Assembly (NCBI RefSeq): GCF_003253995.1
Contig: NZ_QKZL01000002.1
Span: 124,001-188,000, forward strand
Direction: 5' to 3'
From: Palleronia aestuarii
GTDB taxonomy: Bacteria > Pseudomonadota > Alphaproteobacteria > Rhodobacterales > Rhodobacteraceae
DNA length: 64,000 nt
The notes under the pieces were generated by a model, which was not told the DNA's origin, did not search any database, and saw only the letters and a program-made list of their open reading frames with translations. The translations under genes were made by a program, and so were the position numbers. The first letter of the stretch is position 1. Each line of letters begins with the position of its first letter. Below are positions 9,258 to 17,339 of the stretch, one piece after another.

Positions 9258-11234
9258 TCAGCGACCCTTCAGGAGCGCCGTGAACTCCACAGGCGCGACC
9301 CGGCCTTCGAGCCGTGCGCGGTAGACGGGAAGCGATTCGGCCACGCGCATGACGTAATTGCGGGTTTCGTCGAACGGGATGTGCTCGATCCAGTCGATCA
9401 CGTCGACCTCCGCCGATCTCGGATCCCCGTTCTCCTCGATCCATGCGATGGGCCGTCCGGGACCGGCATTGTAGCCCGCGGAGACGAGGATCGGATTGTC
9501 GCCGAACCGCGCGATCAGTCCCGCGAGATAGGCGCTGCCGAGCGTGGCATTGTAGCTCGGGTCCGAAAACAGGCGCGCGGCGGAAAAGGGCAAGTCGAGC
9601 GTCCGGGCCACGTCCCGCGCGGTGGCGGGCATGAGTTGCATGAGGCCACGCGCGCCGACGCCGGAAGCCACGCCCGGATCGAATTCGCTTTCGCGACGGG
9701 CAATGGTCAGCGCAAGCGCGGGATCGACCGGCATGTTGACGACGCCCATGCTCACGACCGGGTAGTAGGCGCGCGGCAGGGTGATGCCCCGCTGCGCCGC
9801 CTGCTTTGCGATGAGGAGCGCCAGATGCGGCTCGCCCAGCGCGAGCGCCACGTCCCCGAGCGTGCCGAGGTCCGCCTCGTCGAGCCTGTCGGCCAACGCG
9901 CGGAAGAACGTCTCCGCCAGATCCCGCTCACCCGCCGCCTGCAGGAGGAGCGCCGCCTCGAACACGCTCGACCCGGCAAATCCGCTTTCGTCGAGGGGCG
10001 GATACACCTGCTGTCCGGTGAGGCCGGGATCGAGCGGAACCCCGATCCGTTCCGCGGCCAGCAATCCATAGAAACTCGTCTGATAGGCCGCCCCCATCGC
10101 GAAGGCGTCCCGCGCCGCATCGTCGTCGCCCGCGGCCTCGTAGGCCCGCCCGAGCCAGTATCCCGCACGGCCAAGCGAGATGGGCGTCGCAACCGCATCG
10201 CGGAACCGCTGGAAATGAGTGACCGCCGCCTCCGGCCGGTCGAGGAACCGCAGCGCGAGATAGCCCGACAGCCATTCCAGCTCGGCGTAATCCGATCCCT
10301 CCACGAGCCAGTGGGACGCGGCGACGGCATAGGCGTTCTCCCGCTCTTCCCCACGCATCAGCCGGCGCGCCAGCGCGATCCGCTCATCGGCCCAGGCGTC
10401 CGGATCGCCCAGCATCTCGGCCGAGGCGCTCCGGGCGCGCATCAGGGCCACGGCATCGTCGAGGCGCTGATCCCGCAGGTGTTGTCCGAACCGGATATGG
10501 GCGAGCCCCGCATCCTGCCGCAGCGGCGCGGGCAGGTCCTCGAGAAGGACGTCGGTGACGCCACGTACGCGCGCGGCGAGCCTGGCACGACCCCGCGCGG
10601 CGAGGTCGCCTTCGCTTCGCGCGACGGAGCGGCGCAGCGCGGCTTCCGCCCCGCTCCAGAACATCCGGTCCATGCGCATGGATTCGAGCGGCGCGAGAAG
10701 GTCGGCATAATCGTGCAGGAGGAACGCCTCCGCCCCTTCGGTCATCGAGAGCGTGATCCAGGCCTCCGCGGCCTGCGCCTCCGCATCGCCGTCGCGGCCG
10801 AGAAACCGGTAGGCCTCCACGAGCGACGCGACGCCGTGTCCCGTGGCGGGCTCCGACCCCGAGAAGAAATCGAGCACCGCCTTCGCGGCCTCCGCATCAC
10901 GGAAGCCGAGCGGCAGAAATTTCTCGGTTCGACGCCGCAGAAGCGGCACGTCCGGCCAGTCGCCGTTCCGCGCGAGGAAATCGCGCACGGTCGGCCAGTC
11001 TCCCAGTCCGTCGCGCAGTCGCAGCCATTCGACCACGTCGCGGCCGATCGGCCCCGCCCGGGCTCCGGCCTCGAGGGCCGAGATCCAACGACCCGCCCGC
11101 ACCTCGTCGAGCGCGTCGGCGAGGCCCAGGGACATGTCGTTGCCGTCGGGCGGCGGCGTCTCCACCGCTCGGGCCGCCGCGGGAAGGATCAGGACGCCCG
11201 CGAGAAGAAGGGGAAGGAGCCGTCGGAGGATCAT
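9258..11234 (-). CDS. Soluble lytic murein transglycosylase (SLT domain)
   Basis: This 658-residue periplasmic enzyme cleaves peptidoglycan with formation of 1,6-anhydro-muramic ends. A signal peptide ([20 protein letters not shown]) leads into a long alpha-helical superhelix region with TPR-like repeats (about 40-470). The C-terminal goose-lysozyme-like domain contains the catalytic Glu515 in RRESEFDPG, followed by [18 protein letters not shown] and [13 protein letters not shown]. Length and architecture match Slt70-type enzymes. The ATG at 11234 is fixed by the signal peptide. It diverges from dapA. Confidence 0.93.
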   Translation of the reverse strand: MILRRLLPLLLAGVLILPAAARAVETPPPDGNDMSLGLADALDEVRAGRWISALEAGARAGPIGRDVVEWLRLRDGLGDWPTVRDFLARNGDWPDVPLLRRRTEKFLPLGFRDAEAAKAVLDFFSGSEPATGHGVASLVEAYRFLGRDGDAEAQAAEAWITLSMTEGAEAFLLHDYADLLAPLESMRMDRMFWSGAEAALRRSVARSEGDLAARGRARLAARVRGVTDVLLEDLPAPLRQDAGLAHIRFGQHLRDQRLDDAVALMRARSASAEMLGDPDAWADERIALARRLMRGEERENAYAVAASHWLVEGSDYAELEWLSGYLALRFLDRPEAAVTHFQRFRDAVATPISLGRAGYWLGRAYEAAGDDDAARDAFAMGAAYQTSFYGLLAAERIGVPLDPGLTGQQVYPPLDESGFAGSSVFEAALLLQAAGERDLAETFFRALADRLDEADLGTLGDVALALGEPHLALLIAKQAAQRGITLPRAYYPVVSMGVVNMPVDPALALTIARRESEFDPGVASGVGARGLMQLMPATARDVARTLDLPFSAARLFSDPSYNATLGSAYLAGLIARFGDNPILVSAGYNAGPGRPIAWIEENGDPRSAEVDVIDWIEHIPFDETRNYVMRVAESLPVYRARLEGRVAPVEFTALLKGR

Positions 11235-11361
11235 GCGCGATCCATATCCGATGGAACCCGTCGAAGCCAGTTCACGAACTTGGCAATGGGTGACGAGGGG
11301 TCTAGGGTCGCCGCCGAACGCGACGGGCCGGACACCCGTTCGAAAGCGCAGGGGAGACAGC

Positions 11362-12237
11362 ATGTTCAAGGGGTCATTCGTCGCCATGGTCACGCCGTTC
11401 AAGGACGGCCGTCTCGACCTCGACACCCTGAAGGCGCTTGTCGATTGGCACGTGGCGGAGGGCACGCACGGCCTCGTGCCGGTGGGCACGACCGGCGAAA
11501 GCCCGACACTCAGTCACGAGGAGCACGAGGAGGTCGTGGCCACCGTCGTGAAGGCCGCTGCGGGCCGGATCCCGGTCGTTGCCGGAGCCGGATCGAACAA
11601 CACCGCCGAAGGCATCGGGCTCGTCCGCCATGCCCAGGAGGTCGGGGCCGACGCCGCCCTCGTCGTCACGCCCTACTACAACAAGCCCACGCAGGAAGGC
11701 CTGATCGCGCATTTCACGGCGATCCACGAGGCGTCGCAGATCCCGATCATCATCTACAACATCCCCGGACGCTCCGTCGTCGACATGACACCCGCCACGA
11801 TGGCGCGGCTCGCGGAACTTCCGCGGATCGTGGGCGTGAAGGACAGCACCGGCGACGTCGTTCGCGTGAGCGAGCAGCGCGCGCTCTGCGGTCCCGATTT
11901 CGTCCAGTTCTCCGGCGAGGACGCGAGCGCGTTGGGCTTCAACGCGCATGGCGGGCATGGCTGCATCAGCGTCACCGCCAATGTCGCGCCGCGTCTCTGC
12001 GCAGAGTTCCAGACCGCGACGCTGGAGGGCGACTGGACGCGCGCGCTGGAGTTGCAGGACCGGTTGCTGCCCCTCCACGAGGCGATCTTCACCGAGCCGG
12101 GACTCGTGGGGGCGAAGTACGGCCTGTCGCTTCTCGGCCGGTCGAGCACGGAGGTGCGCCTGCCGCTCGTTCCGCTCGGCGAGGCGACGCGGATGCTGCT
12201 CAAGGATGCGATGGGAGGCCTCGGGCTTCTCGGCTGA
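11362..12237 (+). CDS. dapA: 4-hydroxy-tetrahydrodipicolinate synthase
   Basis: This 291-residue cytoplasmic enzyme condenses pyruvate with aspartate semialdehyde, the first committed step to diaminopimelate and lysine. The Schiff-base lysine is Lys160 (GVKDSTGD). Other signatures are the pyruvate-binding [10 protein letters not shown], the catalytic tyrosine segment [12 protein letters not shown] and the [10 protein letters not shown] strand. A GGGGAG ribosome-binding site lies just upstream of the ATG. It is followed by smpB after 48 nt, an order I know from other Rhodobacteraceae. Confidence 0.97.
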   Translation: MFKGSFVAMVTPFKDGRLDLDTLKALVDWHVAEGTHGLVPVGTTGESPTLSHEEHEEVVATVVKAAAGRIPVVAGAGSNNTAEGIGLVRHAQEVGADAALVVTPYYNKPTQEGLIAHFTAIHEASQIPIIIYNIPGRSVVDMTPATMARLAELPRIVGVKDSTGDVVRVSEQRALCGPDFVQFSGEDASALGFNAHGGHGCISVTANVAPRLCAEFQTATLEGDWTRALELQDRLLPLHEAIFTEPGLVGAKYGLSLLGRSSTEVRLPLVPLGEATRMLLKDAMGGLGLLG

Positions 12238-12285
12238 CGCGCCTGCGCGCTGGACAGGCCGGGGCGCCGCCCCTATCTGGGCGGG

Positions 12286-12759
12286 ATGGCGCAGGGCAAG
12301 GAAAATCCGAACTACAAGGTGATCGCGGAGAACCGGCGGGCACGGTACGATTACGCGATCGAGGACGATCTCGAATGCGGCATCCAGCTCACCGGCTCGG
12401 AGGTGAAGTCGCTCAGGCGCAACCAGTCGAACGTGGCCGAGAGCTACGCCGCGGTGGAGGACGGGGAGCTCTGGCTCGTCAATTCCTACATCGCGCCCTA
12501 CGACCCGGCGATGTTCGGCCACGAGGACCGGCGCCGTCGCAAGCTCCTCGTCAATCGCCGGGAACTCGCGCGTCTGTGGCAGGAGACGCAGCGGAAGGGC
12601 ATGACGCTCGTGCCGCTCGTCCTTTACTTCAACCACCGCGGTATCGCGAAGCTGAAGATCGGCATCGCCAAGGGCAAGAAGGCCCCGGACAAGCGGGAAA
12701 CGGCAGCCAAGCGCGACTGGCAGCGGCAGAAGCAGAGGCTCCTCAAGGACCACGGATGA
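12286..12759 (+). CDS. smpB: SsrA-binding protein SmpB
   Basis: This 157-residue RNA-binding protein partners tmRNA in trans-translation, rescuing stalled ribosomes and tagging incomplete proteins. Family landmarks are present in order: the N-terminal [13 protein letters not shown], the strand [13 protein letters not shown], the SYIAPYD segment, the KLLVNRREL segment, and the basic C-terminal tail ([19 protein letters not shown]) that mimics part of the codon-anticodon helix. The length is standard. I do not find the ssrA RNA gene in this window. Confidence 0.97.
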   Translation: MAQGKENPNYKVIAENRRARYDYAIEDDLECGIQLTGSEVKSLRRNQSNVAESYAAVEDGELWLVNSYIAPYDPAMFGHEDRRRRKLLVNRRELARLWQETQRKGMTLVPLVLYFNHRGIAKLKIGIAKGKKAPDKRETAAKRDWQRQKQRLLKDHG

Positions 12760-12843
12760 GGCCGGGCGTCCGGTCGGACGCTTGCCCCCATGGCGCGGCT
12801 TCATTAAGCGGATGGGGCTTGGCGGCGCTGAGGAGCTGACGGA

Positions 12844-13698
12844 ATGCGCGACGATCCCGGAACCCTGGTTTCCACCGACTGGCTGTCTCGGCACCTGGAC
12901 GATCCGGACCTGCGGATCCTCGACGCGAGCTGGTATCTGCCCGATGCCGGACGCGATCCTGCCGCCGAATACCGCGCGGCCCACATCCCCGGCGCGCGGT
13001 TCTTCGACATCGACGAGATTTCGGATTCCGCCTCGGACCTGCCGCACATGGCGCCGCAACCCGAGAAGTTCACCAGCCGGCTCCGCGCGATGGGGGTCGG
13101 CGACGGCCATCAGGTCGTGGTTTACGACGGTGCGGGGATCTTCTCCGCGGCGCGCGTCTGGTGGCTTTTCCGGCTCATGGGCAAGACCGATGTCGCCGTC
13201 CTCGATGGCGGATTGCCGAAATGGCAGGCCGAGGGGCACGCGACGGAAGACATGGCGCCGATCGTGAAGGATCGCCATCTGACGGTATCGCGGCAGAACG
13301 CACTCGTGCGCGATGTCACGCAGGTGGCCGAAGCCGCGAAGCTCGGCGACGCCGTCATCGTCGACGCGCGCTCCGCCCCGCGCTTCGAGGGCGAGGCCGC
13401 GGAGCCGCGTCAGGGCCTCCGCGCCGGCCACATCCCGGGTTCGCGGAACCTGCCCTACGCCGAGCTCCTGGCCGAAGACGGCACGATGAAGGACCCGGAC
13501 GCCCTGCGCGCCGCGTTCGAGGCGGCGGGAGTCGATCTCTCGCGGCCCGTCATCACGACCTGCGGCTCGGGCGTGACGGCCGCGATCCTGTCCCTGGCAC
13601 TCGCGCGGATCGGTCACGAGCGCTGGTCGCTCTATGACGGATCCTGGAGCGAATGGGGGGCGTTCGAGGACCTTCCCGTGGCCACGGGACCGGCCTGA
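12844..13698 (+). CDS. sseA: 3-mercaptopyruvate sulfurtransferase
   Basis: This 284-residue protein has two rhodanese domains. The first (residues about 8-125) lacks the active cysteine, as usual, and contains AAHIPGARFFDIDEISD. The second carries the catalytic Cys240 in the loop CGSGVTA. The CGSGVT form of the loop is characteristic of mercaptopyruvate sulfurtransferases rather than thiosulfate sulfurtransferases. It transfers sulfur from 3-mercaptopyruvate to thiol acceptors or cyanide. Its stop overlaps the start of the aminotransferase gene (TGATG), so the two are co-transcribed; that enzyme could supply the keto acid, which is an inference. Confidence 0.93.
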   Translation: MRDDPGTLVSTDWLSRHLDDPDLRILDASWYLPDAGRDPAAEYRAAHIPGARFFDIDEISDSASDLPHMAPQPEKFTSRLRAMGVGDGHQVVVYDGAGIFSAARVWWLFRLMGKTDVAVLDGGLPKWQAEGHATEDMAPIVKDRHLTVSRQNALVRDVTQVAEAAKLGDAVIVDARSAPRFEGEAAEPRQGLRAGHIPGSRNLPYAELLAEDGTMKDPDALRAAFEAAGVDLSRPVITTCGSGVTAAILSLALARIGHERWSLYDGSWSEWGAFEDLPVATGPA

Positions 13699-14882
13699 TG
13701 TTCGAGAACCTGAAACCCCAGCCTGCCGACAGCATCCTGTCGCTCATGAAGGCGTTTCGGGACGACCCCCGAACGGAGAAGCTCGACCTCGGTGTGGGCG
13801 TCTATCGCGATGCCGACGGCCGAACGCCTGTGATGCGTGCCGTGAAGGCGGCGGAGCGACGCCTCTGGGAGGAACAGGATACCAAGAGCTACACGGCGCT
13901 TGGCGGCGATCCCGCCTTCGCCGCGGCGATGGGCGATCTGATCCTGGGAGAGGGCTTGGCCACGGATCGGCGGTCCGCGATCGCGACGCCCGGCGGCACG
14001 GGCGCGGTGCGGCAGGCGATTGAGTTCATCAGGACCGCGCGGCCGGAGGCGCGGATATGGGTGCCCGACCCGACTTGGCCGAACCACCTGTCGATCCTGG
14101 CGGCGACGGGACGCGATGTCGCGCACTACCGCTATTTCGATGCGGAGACGGGCGGGGTCGACGACGCTGGCATGATCGCGGATCTGAGCGCCGTCGCGAA
14201 AGGAGACGTCGTTCTGCTCCATGCCTGCTGCCACAACCCCACGGGGGCGGATCCGGACGCGGAGACCTGGAAGAGGATCGCCGAAACGCTTGGGGAGCGT
14301 GGCGCGGTGCCGCTTCTCGACATCGCTTACCAGGGTTTCGGTGACGGTCTCGACACCGATGCCGCCGGGGTGAGGCTTCTAGTCCAGACGCTTCCGGAAC
14401 TCCTGATCTGCGCGTCTTGCTCGAAGAATTTCGGTCTCTATCGGGAGCGCGTGGGCCTCTTGCTCACGATCGCACGCGATGCGGACACGGCGCGGATGGC
14501 CCAAGCCACGCTCGAACACCTGAACCGGCAGGCCTATTCCTTCCCTCCCGATCACGGGGCGCGGCTTGTCACGATAATCCTGGGCGATCCCGCCCTTCGC
14601 GCTGATTGGCAGGACGAACTCGAATCGATGCGAACGCGGATGCTCGATCTGCGCCGGCAGCTCGCCGCAGAATTGCGCCGGGAGACGAATTCAGAGCGGT
14701 TCGACGCGGTGGCCGATCATCGCGGCATGTTCACCCGGTTGCGCCTCTCGGAGGACGAGATCGCGACGCTGCGCGAGCGGCACGGCGTCTACATGGTGGG
14801 TGATGGCCGGATCAACATCGCCGGGCTCGACACGCGCACCGTCCCGATCCTCGCCCGGGCGATCGCGTCTCTCGGAGATTGA
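13698..14882 (+). CDS. Aromatic/aspartate aminotransferase (class I, TyrB type)
   Basis: This 394-residue PLP enzyme belongs to the class Ia branch of aspartate/aromatic aminotransferases. It shows the N-terminal DPRTEKLDLGVGVYRD, the ACCHNPTGADP loop, DIAYQGFGDGL, and the PLP lysine Lys243 in CSKNFGLYRERVG. The ATG at 13698 overlaps the sseA stop. This start fits the family (MFENLKPQPADSILSLM); the frame open further upstream is within sseA. Substrate choice between aspartate and aromatic amino acids cannot be settled by eye. Confidence 0.92.
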   Translation: MFENLKPQPADSILSLMKAFRDDPRTEKLDLGVGVYRDADGRTPVMRAVKAAERRLWEEQDTKSYTALGGDPAFAAAMGDLILGEGLATDRRSAIATPGGTGAVRQAIEFIRTARPEARIWVPDPTWPNHLSILAATGRDVAHYRYFDAETGGVDDAGMIADLSAVAKGDVVLLHACCHNPTGADPDAETWKRIAETLGERGAVPLLDIAYQGFGDGLDTDAAGVRLLVQTLPELLICASCSKNFGLYRERVGLLLTIARDADTARMAQATLEHLNRQAYSFPPDHGARLVTIILGDPALRADWQDELESMRTRMLDLRRQLAAELRRETNSERFDAVADHRGMFTRLRLSEDEIATLRERHGVYMVGDGRINIAGLDTRTVPILARAIASLGD

Positions 14883-14937
14883 GCACGCGTCCCCGGCGCA
14901 GTAGCGTCCGCCCCATCCACCAATGGGAGCGGAAACC

Positions 14938-15312
14938 ATGAAGATCGAAGAAACGGATCACGGGACCCTCGAACACTGGAGCCCCGACGAGGTGCAAACG
15001 GCCCTCGACGAGGGAGAGATCGTCCTCATCGACGTGCGCTCTCCGCAGGAATACGGGACCGAGCATATCGAGGGGGCGCTCCTGATGCCGATGGCCTTCT
15101 TCCGGGCCGACCGGCTGCCCACGCAGGACGGCAAGCGCGTCGTCTTCCATTGCGCGGGCGGGCTCAGATCGCAGCGGATGGCGAAGATCGCGCTCGAATC
15201 AGGCCTCGCGCCCATCGCGCACATGGCGGGTGGTTTTGGTGAATGGAAGGCTCAGAAGAAGCCCTATATCGGGACCGACTTCATGACCGGCGCGCCCAAG
15301 CGAATGCCGTAG
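14938..15312 (+). CDS. Single-domain rhodanese-like sulfurtransferase
   Basis: This 124-residue cytoplasmic protein is one rhodanese domain: LIDVRSPQEYGTEHIEGALL, then the active-site loop with Cys72 in HCAGGLRSQRM, and AHMAGGFGEWK at the end. It probably carries sulfur as a persulfide; the acceptor is unknown. The ATG at 14938 is chosen over an earlier one at 14923 because GGGAGCGG lies at good spacing before it. It converges with amtB across a strong hairpin. Confidence 0.88.
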   Translation: MKIEETDHGTLEHWSPDEVQTALDEGEIVLIDVRSPQEYGTEHIEGALLMPMAFFRADRLPTQDGKRVVFHCAGGLRSQRMAKIALESGLAPIAHMAGGFGEWKAQKKPYIGTDFMTGAPKRMP

Positions 15313-15322
15313 AACAAATAAA

Positions 15323-15358
15323 AAATGCCCGGGCGGAGGGAGGAGCGCCCGGGCATTT
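15323..15358 (-). terminator. Rho-independent terminator after amtB
   Basis: A perfect 13-bp stem (15323-15335 pairing with 15346-15358, core ATGCCCGGGCG) with a 10-nt loop sits between the convergent rhodanese and amtB genes. Read on the minus strand it is followed by a T-rich run (TTTATTTGTTC), giving a proper intrinsic terminator for glnK-amtB. On the plus strand the run after the stem is not T-rich, so it would be weaker in that direction. Confidence 0.88.
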
Positions 15359-15378
15359 CCAGCAAGATTTGGGGAGGA

Positions 15379-16713
15379 TCAACTCTTGCTGAATTCCGGA
15401 TAGGCCTCCATCCCCATCTCCGAGACGTCCAGTCCGGCGATCTCGTCTTCCTCGCTGGCGCGCAGCCCCATGATCGCATTGATGATGAACCACACGATCA
15501 GGCTGACCACGAAGACGAACACCCCGATTGAGACGACGCCGATGATCTGCGTGACGAAGCTGGTGTCGGCGTTGGAGAGCGGCACGGCCAGCGTGCCCCA
15601 GATACCCGCGACGAGGTGGACGGGGATCGCGCCGACCACGTCGTCGATCTTCATCTTGTCCAGCAGCGGCACGGTGAAGACGACGATCACACCACCGATC
15701 GCGCCGATCAGCGTCGCACCGCCAAGCGTCGGCATGAGCGGCTCGGCCGTGATCGAGACGAGGCCCGCCAGCGCGCCGTTCAGCGTCATGGTGAGGTCGG
15801 GCTTGCGGTAGAGGACCTGCGTGAGGATCAGCGCGGCGACAGCCCCGCCCGCGGCGGCCGTGTTGGTGTTGGCGAAGATGCGGGAGACATCGGCGATATC
15901 GCCCACGGTCCCAGCCGCGAGCTGCGAGCCGCCGTTGAAGCCGAACCAGCCGAGCCACAGGATGAACGTGCCGAGCGTCGCGAGGGCCAGGTTCGAGCCC
16001 GGCATCGGAACGCTGCGCCCGTCACGGTACCGCCCGATCCGCGGCCCGAGCACGAGCGCACCGGCCAACGCGGCGAAGCCACCGGTCGCATGCACGATGG
16101 TCGAGCCCGCGAAATCGGAGAAGCCCATTTCCGACAACCAGCCACCGCCCCACTGCCAGGACGCCTCGATCGGATAGATGAAGCCGGTCAGAACGACGAC
16201 GAAGATCAGGAAGGGCCAGAGCTTGATCCGCTCCGCAAGCGTGCCCGACACGATCGACGCTGTGGTGGCGCAGAACATCAGCTGGAAGAAGAAGTCCGAA
16301 CCGACGGAGGCATAACCGAGATCGGCGCTCGCCGCATCGAGACCGACCGGCTCGAGGGCCGTGGGCACGAACAGCGCGCCGAGATAGCCTGGGATCGTCC
16401 AGCCATCGCCCGGATACATGAGGTTGAACCCAACGATGTAGTAGAGGATCGCAGCGATGCCGAAGAGCGCGATGTTCTTCGTAAGCTGCATCGTCACGTT
16501 CTTCGACCGCACGAGGCCCGCCTCGAGCATGGCGAAGCCCGCGGCCATCCACATCACGAGGAAGCCGCCGATCAGGAACAGCAGCGTCGTCATGATGTAG
16601 GGGCCGATCTCATCGAAACCCGGAGCGGCGGGTTCGACGGCGTCCTGAGCGAACCCGATCTGCGGCAGCACGATTGTGGCCGCGATCAGGGGAATGCAAC
16701 GTGTCAACTTCAT
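15379..16713 (-). CDS. amtB: Ammonium transporter
   Basis: This 444-residue inner-membrane channel takes up ammonium. A cleavable signal peptide (ending IGFAQ) precedes eleven predicted helices. The twin pore histidines are visible as His208 (STIVHATGG) and His366 (AIPVHLVAGIWG), and the Phe-gate region (AGFAMLEAGLVRSKN) is intact. The long C-terminal tail (SEEDEIAGLDVSEMGMEAYPEF) is where GlnK docks. It follows glnK by 23 nt in one operon, so it should respond to nitrogen status. Confidence 0.97.
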   Translation of the reverse strand: MKLTRCIPLIAATIVLPQIGFAQDAVEPAAPGFDEIGPYIMTTLLFLIGGFLVMWMAAGFAMLEAGLVRSKNVTMQLTKNIALFGIAAILYYIVGFNLMYPGDGWTIPGYLGALFVPTALEPVGLDAASADLGYASVGSDFFFQLMFCATTASIVSGTLAERIKLWPFLIFVVVLTGFIYPIEASWQWGGGWLSEMGFSDFAGSTIVHATGGFAALAGALVLGPRIGRYRDGRSVPMPGSNLALATLGTFILWLGWFGFNGGSQLAAGTVGDIADVSRIFANTNTAAAGGAVAALILTQVLYRKPDLTMTLNGALAGLVSITAEPLMPTLGGATLIGAIGGVIVVFTVPLLDKMKIDDVVGAIPVHLVAGIWGTLAVPLSNADTSFVTQIIGVVSIGVFVFVVSLIVWFIINAIMGLRASEEDEIAGLDVSEMGMEAYPEFSKS

Positions 16714-16736
16714 ACCTATAATCCCTTCGCGTACGC

Positions 16737-17075
16737 TCAGATGGCGTCTTCGTTGGTTTCGCCCGTCCGCACGCGTACGGCGCTTTCGACATCGAGGACG
16801 AAGATCTTGCCGTCGCCGATCTTGTCGGTCTTCGCCGTGGAGGCGATCGTGTCGACGACCTGATCGACCATTCCGGCGCTCACGACGATCTCGAGCTTGA
16901 TCTTCGGGACGAAATTCACGGCGTATTCCGCGCCACGGTAGATCTCGGTATGGCCGGATTGGGAACCGAAACCTTTGATTTCCGTCACCATCATTCCGCG
17001 GACACCGATGGCCGTGAGCGCCTCGCGCACTTCCTCGAGCTTGAACGGCTTGATCGCTGCAATGATGAGTTTCAC
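16737..17075 (-). CDS. glnK: Nitrogen regulatory protein P-II (GlnK)
   Basis: This 112-residue trimeric signal protein senses ATP/ADP and 2-oxoglutarate and blocks AmtB when nitrogen is plentiful. The T-loop holds the uridylylation site Tyr51 (RGAEYAVNF). The N terminus MKLIIAAIKPFKLEEV and C-terminal ESAVRVRTGETNEDAI are standard. The start codon is GTG at 17075-17073; an overlapping ATG one base away is out of frame. Linkage to amtB makes it GlnK rather than GlnB. Confidence 0.97.
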   Translation of the reverse strand: MKLIIAAIKPFKLEEVREALTAIGVRGMMVTEIKGFGSQSGHTEIYRGAEYAVNFVPKIKLEIVVSAGMVDQVVDTIASTAKTDKIGDGKIFVLDVESAVRVRTGETNEDAI

Positions 17076-17197
17076 ATTCGTCCCCTTGTCGCTTCACAGG
17101 CGTGCCCCTCGATGGCGGGGCCTTTGCCCGAAAAGGGCCGGAGACAGCCGTTTCATCAAGCGCACAGCGCCAGCCAAGTGACCTCAAACCCGAGAAA

Positions 17198-17213
17198 TGC
17201 ACAATTTTTGCAC
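17198..17213 (-). promoter_or_regulatory. Possible NtrC-type site upstream of glnK
   Basis: The 265-nt gap between glnK and pbp1A contains TGCACAATTTTTGCAC, with two TGCA halves, about 125 nt upstream of the glnK start. The spacing and TGCA halves resemble NtrC binding sites (TGCAC-N-rich-GTGCA), but the inner bases do not match fully. Given the glnK-amtB context it is a reasonable candidate and no more. A GG-N10-GC pair nearer the gene would fit sigma-54 only weakly. Confidence 0.3.
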
Positions 17214-17339
17214 TTTCTGATTTGCGGGCTGAATTATTGGGCATTCAGGAATCGGTAAAATGACCGGGAACGGCATGTTCACCGGCGGCTCTCCCTGTAT
17301 GGTCGCCGCAAGAGCAGCAAAGCGCATAAGGAACCGGGC

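Noticed and set aside
9381-12839. 1152-codon plus-strand frame antisense to the lytic transglycosylase and running through dapA and smpB
   Set aside because: No recognisable domain, overlaps three well-supported genes in other frames; a GC-rich shadow.
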